Assembly: GCA_949290705.1 (NCBI GenBank)
Contig: CASESI010000022.1
Span: 58,529 to 122,528 of the forward strand
DNA from: an uncultured Holosporaceae bacterium
Lineage (GTDB): Bacteria; Pseudomonadota; Alphaproteobacteria; UBA3830; CASESI01
DNA: 64,000 bases
Direction: 5' to 3'
Shown: piece by piece, positions 8,587 to 17,979 of the stretch
Layout: every line of letters starts with the position of its first letter
How positions within the stretch are numbered: the stretch's first letter is position 1
Made by a program: the position numbers and the translations under genes
Notes under the pieces: model-generated
Databases searched by the model: none
Told to the model about the DNA's origin: nothing
What the model saw: the letters and a program-made list of their open reading frames with translations, nothing else

Positions 8587-8597
8587 AGAATTTCATT

Positions 8598-9227
8598 ATG
8601 AAAAAAAATCTTTCTTTTTTTAATTTTAAAAAATTTAACCAAAAAGGGTTCAGCTTGATTGAAAGCGCAATCGCTGTGCTTGTTTTGTCGACAATATCTA
8701 TCTCAATTACAAGTTTATTTAAGGTAACACGTGCAACCTACGAGAATCAAAAAATTCAATCTCATGAATTATTAGTGAAAAATGCATTGCAAATATTTTA
8801 TAAAAATAATGAACGTATGCCATACCCGTCGCCCGACAATTCTGGGGTTGAAATCAATGATAAAGCACAACTTAAAGGTGATGATATCTTGGTTGGATAT
8901 ATCCCATATAAAACGCTCGGCATAACACATGATGAAGCTTCTGACGCGAAAGGTAACATCATGACGTACGTCGTACACAAATACGACTGTCTCACGATCG
9001 AAAAATCAGAATTCGATGACACCGCAACAATCGATACATCTTCACTTAAAAATTTGTTTGCGAAGTCAAAACTCATGCTCTCTTCTAATGGAAACGATAC
9101 AGAAATATATTTTGCAATTATGCCGCGAAATCTGAAACCTCAAAGATCAGGAGCCAACACAATTATTGCAAAAAACGGAAAAACATTCGCGATGTCCAAG
9201 AACGCATTCTTGAACGAAACGAAATAG
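8598..9227 (+). CDS. Type IV pilin / type II pseudopilin-like protein
   Basis: A 209-residue protein with a prepilin cleavage motif: basic leader ending NQKG, then FSLIES with the conserved Glu at +5, followed by a 20-residue hydrophobic helix. A prepilin peptidase would cut after the glycine near residue 18. The C-terminal domain is soluble and contains two cysteine-free halves typical of minor pseudopilins, but it is not specific enough to name. It may belong to a type IV pilus, a competence pilus or a type II secretion system; no assembly genes are close by. It follows the secreted gene at 7933. Confidence 0.8.
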   Translation: MKKNLSFFNFKKFNQKGFSLIESAIAVLVLSTISISITSLFKVTRATYENQKIQSHELLVKNALQIFYKNNERMPYPSPDNSGVEINDKAQLKGDDILVGYIPYKTLGITHDEASDAKGNIMTYVVHKYDCLTIEKSEFDDTATIDTSSLKNLFAKSKLMLSSNGNDTEIYFAIMPRNLKPQRSGANTIIAKNGKTFAMSKNAFLNETK

Positions 9228-9258
9228 GGTGCTCCCCATTCCGCCCATTACTTTAATT

Positions 9259-9702
9259 TCACTTTTTTGATCCGAAAAAGCAATTCCAAAGCTTTGCAAA
9301 AAATCCCTCTTTCTTTTGAGGAGCAGGAGCATTATCAGCAGCATCTGCCGTTGCGGATTGATCTGATGCTACCATATCACTTGCTGCAACATTTTGGTTG
9401 CTTACTTCTTCTGTTGATTGACTCGCATTCTCCGAAGACTCCTCACTTGCTACTGGAGCTTCTTCTTTCTTTTCGGAATCTGCACTAATTGGCTCTTCCT
9501 TTGACTCAACTACTGCTGGTTCAGCAGCATCTGTAGCCTCTTCTGAAGCAGCAGGAGCAGCAGCTTCCTCAGATTTCACATCAGAAGTAGAAGCAGAATC
9601 GACAGCATCTGTTGAAGTTGAATTTGCAACCGTTGCGTCTGTTTCGCTGCAACTGAAAGCCTGCATGAAACAAACTAAAAATAAATAAGATATACCTTTC
9701 AT
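9259..9702 (-). CDS. Secreted acidic low-complexity protein
   Basis: A 147-residue protein: a signal peptide of about 18 residues (MKGISYLFLVCFMQAFS) ending next to a cysteine, so possibly a lipoprotein, then about 100 residues made almost only of Ala, Ser, Glu, Asp, Thr and Val, and a short hydrophobic amphipathic end (GFFAKLWNCFFGSKK). The middle is surely disordered. The design (export signal, disordered linker, membrane-active tip) would suit a surface or host-directed protein, but this is inference. It is convergent with the pseudopilin gene. Confidence 0.7.
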   Translation of the reverse strand: MKGISYLFLVCFMQAFSCSETDATVANSTSTDAVDSASTSDVKSEEAAAPAASEEATDAAEPAVVESKEEPISADSEKKEEAPVASEESSENASQSTEEVSNQNVAASDMVASDQSATADAADNAPAPQKKEGFFAKLWNCFFGSKK

Positions 9703-9888
9703 AATGCCTTCAATTATATTCTCAATAAATTAAAAAACAAATAAAATTTTTATTAAATTGTATTTCTTTTCAAATTCCACTCACACAAAATCTTCAGATA
9801 ACAATTCTCGAATTAATTTTTAAATTTTAATAAAAAATTATCTTTTTAAGATATACTGTAATATACATTTGTGCAAAAGTGAACTATT

Positions 9889-12800
9889 ATGATGATAAGT
9901 GAATTCTTTATCAAAAGGCCTGTTTTCGCAACAGTGATCTCTTTGATAATCGTACTTCTTGGCGTTATTTCACGTGAAAAACTCCCTATCCTGAAAAATC
10001 CGAAAATTCAATATCCGATAATTACTGTCGAATCGAATTACCCAGGGGTAAGTCCTGACGTTGTTGAATCGAATGTGACAAAGATTTTGGAGGACTCTTT
10101 CGCGACAATTCAGGGCATTGATTACATGCAATCCTCAAGCGATGCTGGACAAAGTAATATTACCCTTGTATTCAACTCTGACGTTAACATTGACGCAGCA
10201 GCGAACGATGTGCGTGACAGAATTTTCAGAGTACAAAGTAATCTTCCACGCGACATGCGTACACCTTCCGTAAAAAAGACAAGCAACGATGACTCTTCTA
10301 TTTTCACATTGGTTTTCAAAAGCGATAAATACACTGTTGACGAAATCCGCGACTATATCGAGAGATTCGCCCAAAATAAATTAGAAGTCATAAACGGAGT
10401 TGCAAGAGTTGACATTACAGGAGGTGGAGAATTTGCGATGCATATTCGCCTTGACCCTGTAAAACTTGCAAAATACAACCTGACACCTATCGAGGTGAAC
10501 AATGCAATCCATTCACAAACCATGCAAACTCCTGGAGGTGTTATTCAAACTCCTGACAAACAATTTTCAGTTGTTGTGAAAGGTGAGTTGCTCACAGCTC
10601 CTCAATTCAACGAAATCGTCATTACAACTTATAATGGAAAATTGGTAAGATTGAAAGACGTGGGATATGCAGAAAAAAGTCCGAAAGACAGAACATCATG
10701 TTTCCTTTACAATGGACACGAAGTTGTAGCTGTGGATATTTACAAACAATCAGTTGCAAACCCAATTGCTGTTGTGAATGACATCAAGAAAGTTATGCCA
10801 ATGATCAAAAAATACATCCCACACAGTATAGATATGGAAGTGGCAAGAAACGATGCTGATTACATAGAAAAATCTATCAATCGTGTTTATCAAACAATGT
10901 TCGAAGCAATCCTTCTCGTCATCGGTGTTGTGCTTCTGTTCTTATGGTCAATAAAAAGCTCGTTCATTCCGTTGGTCACGATTCCTGTTTCTATCCTCGG
11001 AACTTTCGCATTGCTCTACGCTTTCAATTGCTCGATCAACACGATCACCCTCTTGGCGTTAGTTCTCGCCATAGGACTTGTTGTGGATGATGCTATCGTC
11101 ATACTTGAAAACGTGTATAAGTATATGGAGAAAGGATTGGATTCCGTTACAGCCGCAATCAAAGGAACAAATGAGATCACATTCGCCGTGATCGCCATGA
11201 CTTTGACTTTGGCCGCTGTATACGCCCCTATCGCATTCTCAAGCGGACAAATCGGAAAGTATTTCACAGAATTCTCAATCGCACTTTCTGGAGCGGTTAT
11301 CATTTCTGGATTTGTGGCGTTAACACTATCACCTATGATGTGCGCAAAAATCTTGCATGGTGTGGACTTACACTCAGAAGGTAAGCAAAAGCAAAACGAA
11401 TACCTAAAAATGATTGACGAAAAATACTCTTGGCTTATCGAACATGCATTGAAATATAAATACTTCATCATTCTCGGGGGAATTATAATTTCCTTAATCG
11501 GAGGATTGCTCGCAATTTACAAAATCCCATCCGAAAACTTTCCAAAAGAAGATGCAGGATATGTAAGCTTCCGAGCTTTCGGGCCAACAGGAGCATCGTA
11601 CAATTATATGAAGGAAAATGCTGACTTGATCGAAGAAAAACTACAAGATCTGGATACGGCATATTACAGGCTTTTAAACATCACAAACCGCAAAATCGAC
11701 GTATTCATAAAATTGATTGATTGGGATGAGAGGCAGAAAAGCTGCTTTGAAGTTTCTGACCAAATCGAGAAAAAGTTGAAAAACATTACGGGTGTGAATT
11801 TACAAATCGGTGGAGGAACAGGAAATTCAAACTCAACAGAAAACTCTAACATTGTCACATTCGTGTTGCAAACAAGCGACGGTCTCGACAAATTGCGAGA
11901 ATATGCAATGAGGTTCAGCAACTTTTTGTATCGAGATGGAAGAGCTGAAGTTGCGAAGGTATTAAGCTCGCAATTTGACACCGCCCCTGAAATTTCGGTA
12001 TACATAAACAGAGACAGAGCAGCATCCCTCGGTATTAACGTTATGGACATCGCGGAAGCAATCGAAATCTTGTTCCGCGGAAGAATCCCAACGAAGGTGA
12101 AAAACCAAGGAAAACTCTACGACGTATTCATCAAACTCGACGAATCTATGCGAAATTCAACCTCTGATATATCCAAAGTATTCGTGAAGAGCAAGGATTA
12201 TTACTCAACCGATGAGTACGGACGGAGGACAAACGAAGAAAAAATGGTATCGGTATCTGATTTGGTAACCATCAAAAAAACCGACGCACCTGTCACACTT
12301 TACAAATATAACCAAATGTTGTCCATGGACTTTTCTATCGTGCTTCGCGACAAGGTCAGCTTGACAGATGGAATTTCAAAAATCGAGGAGATCAAAGACG
12401 CACATTTTGGAGATGGCGTTCAAATGTCATTCACCCGTGACACGAAAAAATTCCTCGAAGATAAAAACCAACTGTACTTTATTTTCGGAATGTCTCTACT
12501 TTTCATCTTCCTCGTGCTTGCTGCACAATTTGAAAGCTTCATCGATCCTTTCATCATATTGCTTAGCGTGCCACTCGCCATCGCTGGAGCATTAATCGTG
12601 CTGGCCTTCATCAGAGATGGAAGTTTGAACATCTATTCGAAAATCGGGTTCATTACACTGATCGGATTGATCACGAAACACGGAATCTTGATCGTCGACT
12701 TCGCAAATCATTTACAAGAACAAGGAAAAAGCAAAATCGAAGCTATCAAAGAAGCTGCAAAATTAAGGTTACGCCCAATCCTCATGACAACTTTCGCTAT

Positions 12801-12972
12801 GGTGATCGGCGTGATTCCACTTGCATTTTCAACAGGAGCCGGTGCAGAGTCAAGAATACAAATCGGATGGACAATCCTTGGTGGAATGCTGCTTGGAACA
12901 ATCTTCACATTATTCTTTGTCCCTGTGATGTACAGCATTTTGGCACGTACAAAACACATAGCTCAAAAATAA
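9889..12972 (+). CDS. RND-family multidrug efflux permease (AcrB/MexB type)
   Basis: Inner-membrane proton-driven pump subunit, 1027 residues, the normal size for the HAE1 family. It opens with FFIKRPVFATVISLII, the conserved first helix, and holds the proton-relay aspartate pair in GLVVDDAIVILENV near residue 400. Twelve membrane helices in two groups of six and two large periplasmic loops can be seen. No periplasmic adaptor gene is next to it, which is unusual since most pumps sit after one, so the adaptor and outer-membrane channel must be encoded elsewhere or the pump works with a shared one. Its codon use is somewhat richer in G+C than its neighbours. Confidence 0.9.
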   Translation: MMISEFFIKRPVFATVISLIIVLLGVISREKLPILKNPKIQYPIITVESNYPGVSPDVVESNVTKILEDSFATIQGIDYMQSSSDAGQSNITLVFNSDVNIDAAANDVRDRIFRVQSNLPRDMRTPSVKKTSNDDSSIFTLVFKSDKYTVDEIRDYIERFAQNKLEVINGVARVDITGGGEFAMHIRLDPVKLAKYNLTPIEVNNAIHSQTMQTPGGVIQTPDKQFSVVVKGELLTAPQFNEIVITTYNGKLVRLKDVGYAEKSPKDRTSCFLYNGHEVVAVDIYKQSVANPIAVVNDIKKVMPMIKKYIPHSIDMEVARNDADYIEKSINRVYQTMFEAILLVIGVVLLFLWSIKSSFIPLVTIPVSILGTFALLYAFNCSINTITLLALVLAIGLVVDDAIVILENVYKYMEKGLDSVTAAIKGTNEITFAVIAMTLTLAAVYAPIAFSSGQIGKYFTEFSIALSGAVIISGFVALTLSPMMCAKILHGVDLHSEGKQKQNEYLKMIDEKYSWLIEHALKYKYFIILGGIIISLIGGLLAIYKIPSENFPKEDAGYVSFRAFGPTGASYNYMKENADLIEEKLQDLDTAYYRLLNITNRKIDVFIKLIDWDERQKSCFEVSDQIEKKLKNITGVNLQIGGGTGNSNSTENSNIVTFVLQTSDGLDKLREYAMRFSNFLYRDGRAEVAKVLSSQFDTAPEISVYINRDRAASLGINVMDIAEAIEILFRGRIPTKVKNQGKLYDVFIKLDESMRNSTSDISKVFVKSKDYYSTDEYGRRTNEEKMVSVSDLVTIKKTDAPVTLYKYNQMLSMDFSIVLRDKVSLTDGISKIEEIKDAHFGDGVQMSFTRDTKKFLEDKNQLYFIFGMSLLFIFLVLAAQFESFIDPFIILLSVPLAIAGALIVLAFIRDGSLNIYSKIGFITLIGLITKHGILIVDFANHLQEQGKSKIEAIKEAAKLRLRPILMTTFAMVIGVIPLAFSTGAGAESRIQIGWTILGGMLLGTIFTLFFVPVMYSILARTKHIAQK

Positions 12973-13032
12973 ATTTTCACATTTTTTTTATCTTTTTATA
13001 TTACAATTAATTTATGTAAAATTGTTGATATC

Positions 13033-13797
13033 ATGCAGGAAAATTTTGTAACCTTAGAAATTGTTGATAACTCTATCGCCGTAATAAAACTTAACCGTGC
13101 TAAGCAAATGAACGCGTTGTCGCACGATTTGATAATGCAGTTGAAGTCTGTAGTTGAAAAAATTCAAGCAACAAAAACCATAAAGGCCGCTGTCATTACT
13201 GGAAATGAAAAGGTTTTTGCGGCAGGAATAGATGTCAAGGCGATTCAAAATATGAATTCAACTGAAGCAATGCATTGTGATTTTATAAACCGTGATTGGT
13301 TTGCGTTTGAAACCCTTTCGATCCCTACGATTGCCGCCGTTTCTGGGTATGCTCTTGGAGGAGGATTCGAACTTGCCCTGATGTGTGATATTTTGGTTGC
13401 GGACGAAAGTGCAAAATTCGGATTCCCGGAAATCACCCTTGGTTTGATGCCTGGTATGGGCGGCACTCAGAAATTACCTAGGCTTATTAATTCGAAAACG
13501 GCTTTCCAAAAGATTATTCTTGGTGAAACGTTCAATGCAACCCAGGCGCTAAATTATGGGTTGATAGATCACATCGCAACTCCTGATGCAATGAGTGAAG
13601 CTTTGTTAATGGCTAAGAAAATCGCGAAATTTCCCATCGAGAGTTTGCTATCAATAAAAAAAGCGATGAAAACGGCAAACGTACCTGATGCGAATATGCA
13701 ATTTGAGCGTGAAATGTTCCGAGCTCTGTTTGATAGCCCAAATAAAAAAATCGGCGTCGATGCCTTTGTATCGAAGAAAAAAGCTGAATTTATATAG
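13033..13797 (+). CDS. Enoyl-CoA hydratase/isomerase
   Basis: Crotonase-fold enzyme of 254 residues that hydrates trans-2-enoyl-CoA in fatty-acid breakdown. Oxyanion-hole segments are AAGIDVKAI (about 63-71) and GYALGGGFELALMCD (about 105-119), and both catalytic glutamates are in place (FELA and FPEITLGLMPGMGG). It follows the efflux gene by 60 bases. Nearest relatives are mitochondrial-type short-chain enoyl-CoA hydratases; other beta-oxidation genes are not in the window. It is convergent with rpsP. Confidence 0.9.
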   Translation: MQENFVTLEIVDNSIAVIKLNRAKQMNALSHDLIMQLKSVVEKIQATKTIKAAVITGNEKVFAAGIDVKAIQNMNSTEAMHCDFINRDWFAFETLSIPTIAAVSGYALGGGFELALMCDILVADESAKFGFPEITLGLMPGMGGTQKLPRLINSKTAFQKIILGETFNATQALNYGLIDHIATPDAMSEALLMAKKIAKFPIESLLSIKKAMKTANVPDANMQFEREMFRALFDSPNKKIGVDAFVSKKKAEFI

Positions 13798-13856
13798 AGC
13801 AACCTAACCCTAACTCAACTTAAAAAAACAAAAAATAAAAAAGAATTGAGTAGAAA

Positions 13857-14216
13857 CTACTCTGCAGATTTTGTTGCTTCAGCCTCAGCAGCTGCGGCAG
13901 CAGCCCTTTCCTGTGCCTTCTTCTTTGGGGCAGATTTTTTTGGACGAGCATTAATTTTTGGCTCAGGCATAACTTTCAACTGAGCAGCCAACTTTTGCAC
14001 CCTCTCAGAAACCTCAGCACCAACACCAATCCAATAATTCAAACGCTCCGCATTCAAAACAACCCTCTGCGGATTATCCATGGACAACCTAGGGTCATAG
14101 AAGCCAAGCCTTTCTATAAATTTACCATCTCTTGGGCTGCGCGCATCGGCGGCAACGATCCTGTAGAATGGTTTCTTTTTTGATCCACATCTTGTGAGTC
14201 TTATTTTTACAGCCAT
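13857..14216 (-). CDS. rpsP: 30S ribosomal protein S16
   Basis: Small-subunit assembly protein, 119 residues. The first 80 residues are typical ([31 protein letters not shown]), followed by an Ala- and Lys-rich tail of about 35 residues, a kind of extension common in alphaproteobacterial S16. AAAGG lies before the ATG. The usual trmD and rimM partners are not adjacent. Confidence 0.97.
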   Translation of the reverse strand: MAVKIRLTRCGSKKKPFYRIVAADARSPRDGKFIERLGFYDPRLSMDNPQRVVLNAERLNYWIGVGAEVSERVQKLAAQLKVMPEPKINARPKKSAPKKKAQERAAAAAAEAEATKSAE

Positions 14217-14360
14217 AATTCAAACCTTTACTTGCTACGATTATACCACAAAATATGCATTTGTAAATAGTTTTACTTCCAAGGACATTTGGAATATGCT
14301 AAAATGACGCTTTATAGTCTGGTATTCAAGATGGTTGATATTGCATCGAATTTTTTCAGG

Positions 14361-15086
14361 ATGTCCCCGATCATAAAATTGATGGCGGATGCGGCTTTCA
14401 AATCTTCAAAGCGTTTGATACGCGATTTTGGTGAAGTTGAAAGGCTTCAAGTATCCCGCAAAAGTGTAAAGGATTTTGTTTCAACCGCGGATTTAAAATC
14501 GGAGGCAACAATTTTGGAGGAGCTCCGAGCTGGACGTCCGAATTTTTCATTCCTGACCGAGGAATCCGGCAAGATTGACGGCTTGAACAGGGACGAATGT
14601 TTTATCATCGATCCGCTTGATGGAACGATCAATTTCCTTCGTGGGTTGCAAAGCTGGTGCATCTCAATCGCATACGCGGTAGACGGCGTTGTACAAGCTG
14701 GGGTTGTGTTGGACCCACTTAAAAATGAACTTTTTCTCGCTGAAAAAGGAAAAGGTGCCTTCGTGAATGGAAGAAGAATTCGTGCGTCACGTGTAAACGA
14801 CATCGGTGACGCACTGGTCGTTTCATCCCGCTTGGACCAAGGCAAACACGGCAAGATTTCCGACACATGCATTGGAATTCGCAAAATCGGTTCGATCGCG
14901 CTGAGCCTTTGCTACACCGCAGCCGGCCATTTCGACGCCTTCGTCTCCAACAAAAACTTGAAAAAATGGGATATTGCTGCTGGGACTTTGATCGCCCAAG
15001 AAGCCGGATGTGCATTGCGCACTGATCACGAATACATAGTTTCGAACGTTGACCTTATAGACGAATTTGAAAAATTGTTATCCTAA
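14361..15086 (+). CDS. Inositol monophosphatase family protein (SuhB-like)
   Basis: Mg-dependent phosphatase of the IMPase/FBPase superfamily. Metal motifs are LTEESG near residue 68, DPLDGTINF near 87 and WDIAAG near 202. The open frame runs from 14289, but relatives begin near the sequence MSPIIKLMADAAFKSS, so I use the ATG at 14361 (241 residues); its ribosome binding site (CAGG, very close) is poor and starts at 14331 or 14304 remain possible. In bacteria this family dephosphorylates inositol-1-phosphate and SuhB proteins also affect rRNA transcription; which applies here is unknown. Confidence 0.85.
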   Translation: MSPIIKLMADAAFKSSKRLIRDFGEVERLQVSRKSVKDFVSTADLKSEATILEELRAGRPNFSFLTEESGKIDGLNRDECFIIDPLDGTINFLRGLQSWCISIAYAVDGVVQAGVVLDPLKNELFLAEKGKGAFVNGRRIRASRVNDIGDALVVSSRLDQGKHGKISDTCIGIRKIGSIALSLCYTAAGHFDAFVSNKNLKKWDIAAGTLIAQEAGCALRTDHEYIVSNVDLIDEFEKLLS

Positions 15087-15414
15087 AAAGATACATAGTC
15101 TGAAGTTTTCAAATAGCATCGTCAACCAAATTGGTAATATTACCAAAAATAAAACGAAAGCACGCAACTTTGATACTTAAAAATAATATCACTCAATCCC
15201 GAATACATTTCTTATTAGTTGTGTCAACAGCTAATTTCTATTAATTTTATTAAAATAAAACTAAATTTTTAAACAGTTTAAAAAATCCAAATTCAACTAC
15301 CACGAGAATAATCTAGTATCACTCTGTACTAATTTTTCTTGCGAATAACCACAACTCCAAGTTGAACCGCACAAAAAGCAAGACAAAAATTCATATTTTT
15401 TATCGACATGTCAA
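15087..15414. other. 328-base intergenic region with a 16-base perfect palindrome
   Basis: No convincing gene. TTGGTAATATTACCAA at 15131-15146 is a perfect palindrome 45 bases after the phosphatase gene; it lacks a following T-run on either strand, so an operator is as likely as a terminator. A 27-codon frame on the minus strand (from about 15405) is hydrophobic but has no ribosome binding site, and could be a remnant of a gene that once followed psd. Confidence 0.5.
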
Positions 15415-16074
15415 CTATGAAATTTTGCGAGCTATCTGTGTTTCACCTGCAATTGTTGTCTGTTTTTCAACAACAAGCACTTCGTATTTGTCAACAGGAA
15501 GATAAACATCCACACGACTTCCGTATCTTATAAGCCCAAATCTTTGGCCTTGCGAAATTTCCGCTCCCTCTTTCACATCCCGCCGAATTCTGCGTGCGAT
15601 GAGACCTGCGATCTGAACAAAAACAATTTTTGTCCCCGATAACGTTTTAAATCCATAGATGCATCTTTCATTAAATTCGCTCGCCTTGTCGAGCGATGCG
15701 TTAAAAAATTTACCTTGAATATAGTTAACTTTTTCAACAATTCCGCTGGTTGGAGCCCTGTTAACGTGCACATTGAAAACATTCATAAAAATGCTTATTT
15801 TAAAATATTCAGTTTTATCTGAAAAATTTTCAGCAACCTCTGGTTGTAATTGAAAAAATGGAATTTTTTTCACATAAAGCACCTTACCATCAGCAGGACT
15901 CAATAAAATGTCGAGATTTGGCATAAAAAATCGATCTGGATCCCTAAAAAAGTACAAAGTGAAGAGCGTGAATGCTACTAAAATCCATGTCAAAACACTC
16001 GAAAAAAATGCGCCCAAAACCGAGAACCCCAGTAAAATTGCGGCAATGCGGACACCATCCCTATCTATTTTCAT
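15415..16074 (-). CDS. psd: Phosphatidylserine decarboxylase proenzyme
   Basis: Makes phosphatidylethanolamine from phosphatidylserine at the inner membrane. It is of the short (about 220-residue) class found in alphaproteobacteria and archaea. Visible are two N-terminal membrane spans, LSPADGKVLYV near residue 55, VHVNRAPTSG with the conserved His, and RYGSRVDVYLP near 190, where self-cleavage between Gly and Ser makes the pyruvoyl group. I prefer the start MKIDRDG at 16074 over the upstream ATG at 16104 from similarity to relatives. The partner pssA does not follow. Confidence 0.9.
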   Translation of the reverse strand: MKIDRDGVRIAAILLGFSVLGAFFSSVLTWILVAFTLFTLYFFRDPDRFFMPNLDILLSPADGKVLYVKKIPFFQLQPEVAENFSDKTEYFKISIFMNVFNVHVNRAPTSGIVEKVNYIQGKFFNASLDKASEFNERCIYGFKTLSGTKIVFVQIAGLIARRIRRDVKEGAEISQGQRFGLIRYGSRVDVYLPVDKYEVLVVEKQTTIAGETQIARKIS

Positions 16075-16148
16075 AAAAAACACCACTTTGTGAGAGGATA
16101 TCATAAAACGATCTACAGATCAACATTTTCTATTTTCAACCTACGGTT

Positions 16149-16964
16149 TTATTCACGCATCGAAAATTTCACCAACACACTTCTCGTATTACGCGAATCC
16201 AGAATTTTTTTGACATCATACAAATTTTTAACTTTGTCATCCACAAACACCACAACATCCGGTTTTTCTTTGAAATGATACAGGAAATCCGCCAATACTA
16301 TGCCCTTCGACACAAAATTCGAGAATAACATCCCCTTCCAAAAAATGGGACGATCGGGCTCACTTTTAAACGTTGAAGATCGCTTGAAAGGCATGTTTTT
16401 CAACACATACCCGCCGCATGTTTGCCAATTTTTTGAAAAATCAATCCCAAAAGACAAAAATTCGCGTCTGATAAAATCCTCGTACTTTTTGAACACACCA
16501 TAGCGGCCGTGAAAGCTGTTGGTACATAGCAAAACCTTTGTATTCCGCCGTTTCTGAAGCGTAGCGATCACACGAGGAATAGCATCATCCGTCAAATGGC
16601 TGCCCATCAGCATAAAAAATCCCGAAAAAATCATCCTATAATCAGCATCGGACATCGATCTTGGCATCCTGGTTTTGATTCTATTTTTCAACTCCTGCTT
16701 GTTTTTCGATGCCAATATATCTAAATTGGATACCGTCAACACATCATGATTATCGAAAACCACCAATACTTTCCCGTGTAGATTGTTTACAATCTCTTCA
16801 ATTTGATTAAAATTGTTAACATCAAAAATACAACCTGCATCCGCCACAACATCATGTATCGCATGGGTTTCATGCTTTTCCGCACATCCGGACAGCATAA
16901 AGCCAAAAACAATCGCAACGCAAACTTTAGGCAGAAATTTTTCACAAATCATATTACTCATCAC
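16149..16964 (-). CDS. DUF2608-like lipoprotein with HAD-type fold
   Basis: A 271-residue protein with a lipoprotein signal (hydrophobic segment ending FMLSGC, lipidation at Cys 27 or so). The mature part resembles DUF2608, a HAD-superfamily family found mostly in intracellular bacteria: VVFDNHDVL (about 68-76) takes the place of the DxDxT nucleophile motif, LLCTNS is motif II and VVFVDDKVKNL near 240 is motif IV. The first Asp is followed by Asn-His-Asp, so phosphatase activity is plausible. It sits downstream-facing towards psd but 45 bases apart. Substrate unknown. Confidence 0.75.
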   Translation of the reverse strand: MMSNMICEKFLPKVCVAIVFGFMLSGCAEKHETHAIHDVVADAGCIFDVNNFNQIEEIVNNLHGKVLVVFDNHDVLTVSNLDILASKNKQELKNRIKTRMPRSMSDADYRMIFSGFFMLMGSHLTDDAIPRVIATLQKRRNTKVLLCTNSFHGRYGVFKKYEDFIRREFLSFGIDFSKNWQTCGGYVLKNMPFKRSSTFKSEPDRPIFWKGMLFSNFVSKGIVLADFLYHFKEKPDVVVFVDDKVKNLYDVKKILDSRNTRSVLVKFSMRE

Positions 16965-17334
16965 ACTGGGACCCCCCTTCGGATTTTAACACGATAAATA
17001 AAAAAATAAATATATTTTTATAAAATTGATGGCATTATTTTTCCTCAATCTGTAATTGAAAAGCATTTCGGCAATTAAATTTTTTATTTCTATCTACACG
17101 AGAATATTTTTCTAAGAAAAAATTATTCAGAAAAAACAAAAATAAACATTACTAAATTTTTATATTTTCTCAAAAATAAAAATCAACTATAAATTGAAAT
17201 GAACTCTGTAAATAAAAAACATCATTTAAAATATTTTCAACCCGAAATTGCGCAACAAAGACAAGTAAAAACCTATCTGCAGAACATCAACGCAATAAAA
17301 ATTCGGTCAAAACAAAATCCGATTCCACAGCGAC
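16965..17334. other. 370-base intergenic region without a recognisable gene
   Basis: AT-rich spacer between the DUF2608 gene and tRNA-Ser. A short palindrome TTTTTCTAAGAAAAA lies near 17107-17121. The open frame starting at 17199 runs through the tRNA gene and is not a real gene. I see no convincing promoter or small RNA. Confidence 0.6.
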
Positions 17335-17424
17335 TGGCGGAAAGGGAGGGATTCGAACCCTCGGTACACATACATGCACAGCAGTTTTCGAGACTGCCCC
17401 AATCGGCCTCTCTGGCACCTTTCC
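17335..17424 (-). tRNA. tRNA-Ser (anticodon CGA)
   Basis: On the minus strand, acceptor GGAAAGG (17424-17418) pairs with CCTTTCC, then G and an encoded CCA. The anticodon stem GCAGT/ACTGC encloses CTCGAAA, giving CGA, which reads UCG. The long variable arm (GTGCATGTATGTGTAC) and G73 are Ser features; the T-loop is TTCGAAT. Confidence 0.95.
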
Positions 17425-17679
17425 GTTATCAAGTGTATGTTAATACGGCATTTTTTGCAAGACCTTTTTTAAAATCCGTACTTCACGAAGAGTTTGAAAA
17501 TTTCTCCAAAAAACTTCTCGCCTATTGGTTGCATACCGTCAAAGCAATGCTAGCACTATCTGCTATTTTTTCCACAACCTATAGTAATATCATGCTTTCC
17601 AAAATGCACCTTTTGGCTCTCAACCCAAAATTGCATCTCGCCAATTCGGCCAATAACTACAACTCAACCTATAATTGAA

Positions 17680-17964
17680 TCAGTTTTTCTTGAGAATTAT
17701 GATCTCATCCTTCGCACCGGAAGTTCCGAGCACATCGCGCGACACTTCGTCAAGAAGATCAAGGTCAATTTGCTCATCAGAAAGATGATCGATTTTCGTC
17801 TGGAGCCTTGCATTTCTGGCCTTCAAAGCCTCTACCTTTGCCTCAACCCGAGCAAGTTCATCACGTTTTTCGAAATAATTCCACACATTCCGCTTGCCGC
17901 AAAACACATGGTAACAGATGTAACAAAACATCAGAAAAAATAAAAAAAATTTAAAAATTTTCAT
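17680..17964 (-). CDS. ftsB: Cell division protein FtsB / DivIC-like
   Basis: A 94-residue bitopic protein: membrane span at about 5-22, then a coiled coil (about 35-65, KRDELARVEAKVEAL) and a short end containing LDEVSRDVLG, the ARxxLG-like signature of the septum-formation-initiator family (here SRDVLG). It would join FtsL and FtsQ in the divisome. It lies 16 bases after ald in the same direction and is probably co-transcribed with it. Confidence 0.8.
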   Translation of the reverse strand: MKIFKFFLFFLMFCYICYHVFCGKRNVWNYFEKRDELARVEAKVEALKARNARLQTKIDHLSDEQIDLDLLDEVSRDVLGTSGAKDEIIILKKN

Positions 17965-17979
17965 AAAGAAAAAATTAAT

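Noticed and set aside
11016..11471. Long antisense frames within the RND pump gene (also at 11664-12050)
   Set aside because: They are antisense shadows with no promoter or ribosome binding site; the pump reading frame is intact.
17199..17678. 159-codon plus-strand open frame
   Set aside because: It runs straight through the complete tRNA-Ser gene on the other strand, has no ribosome binding site and has a composition unlike neighbouring proteins.
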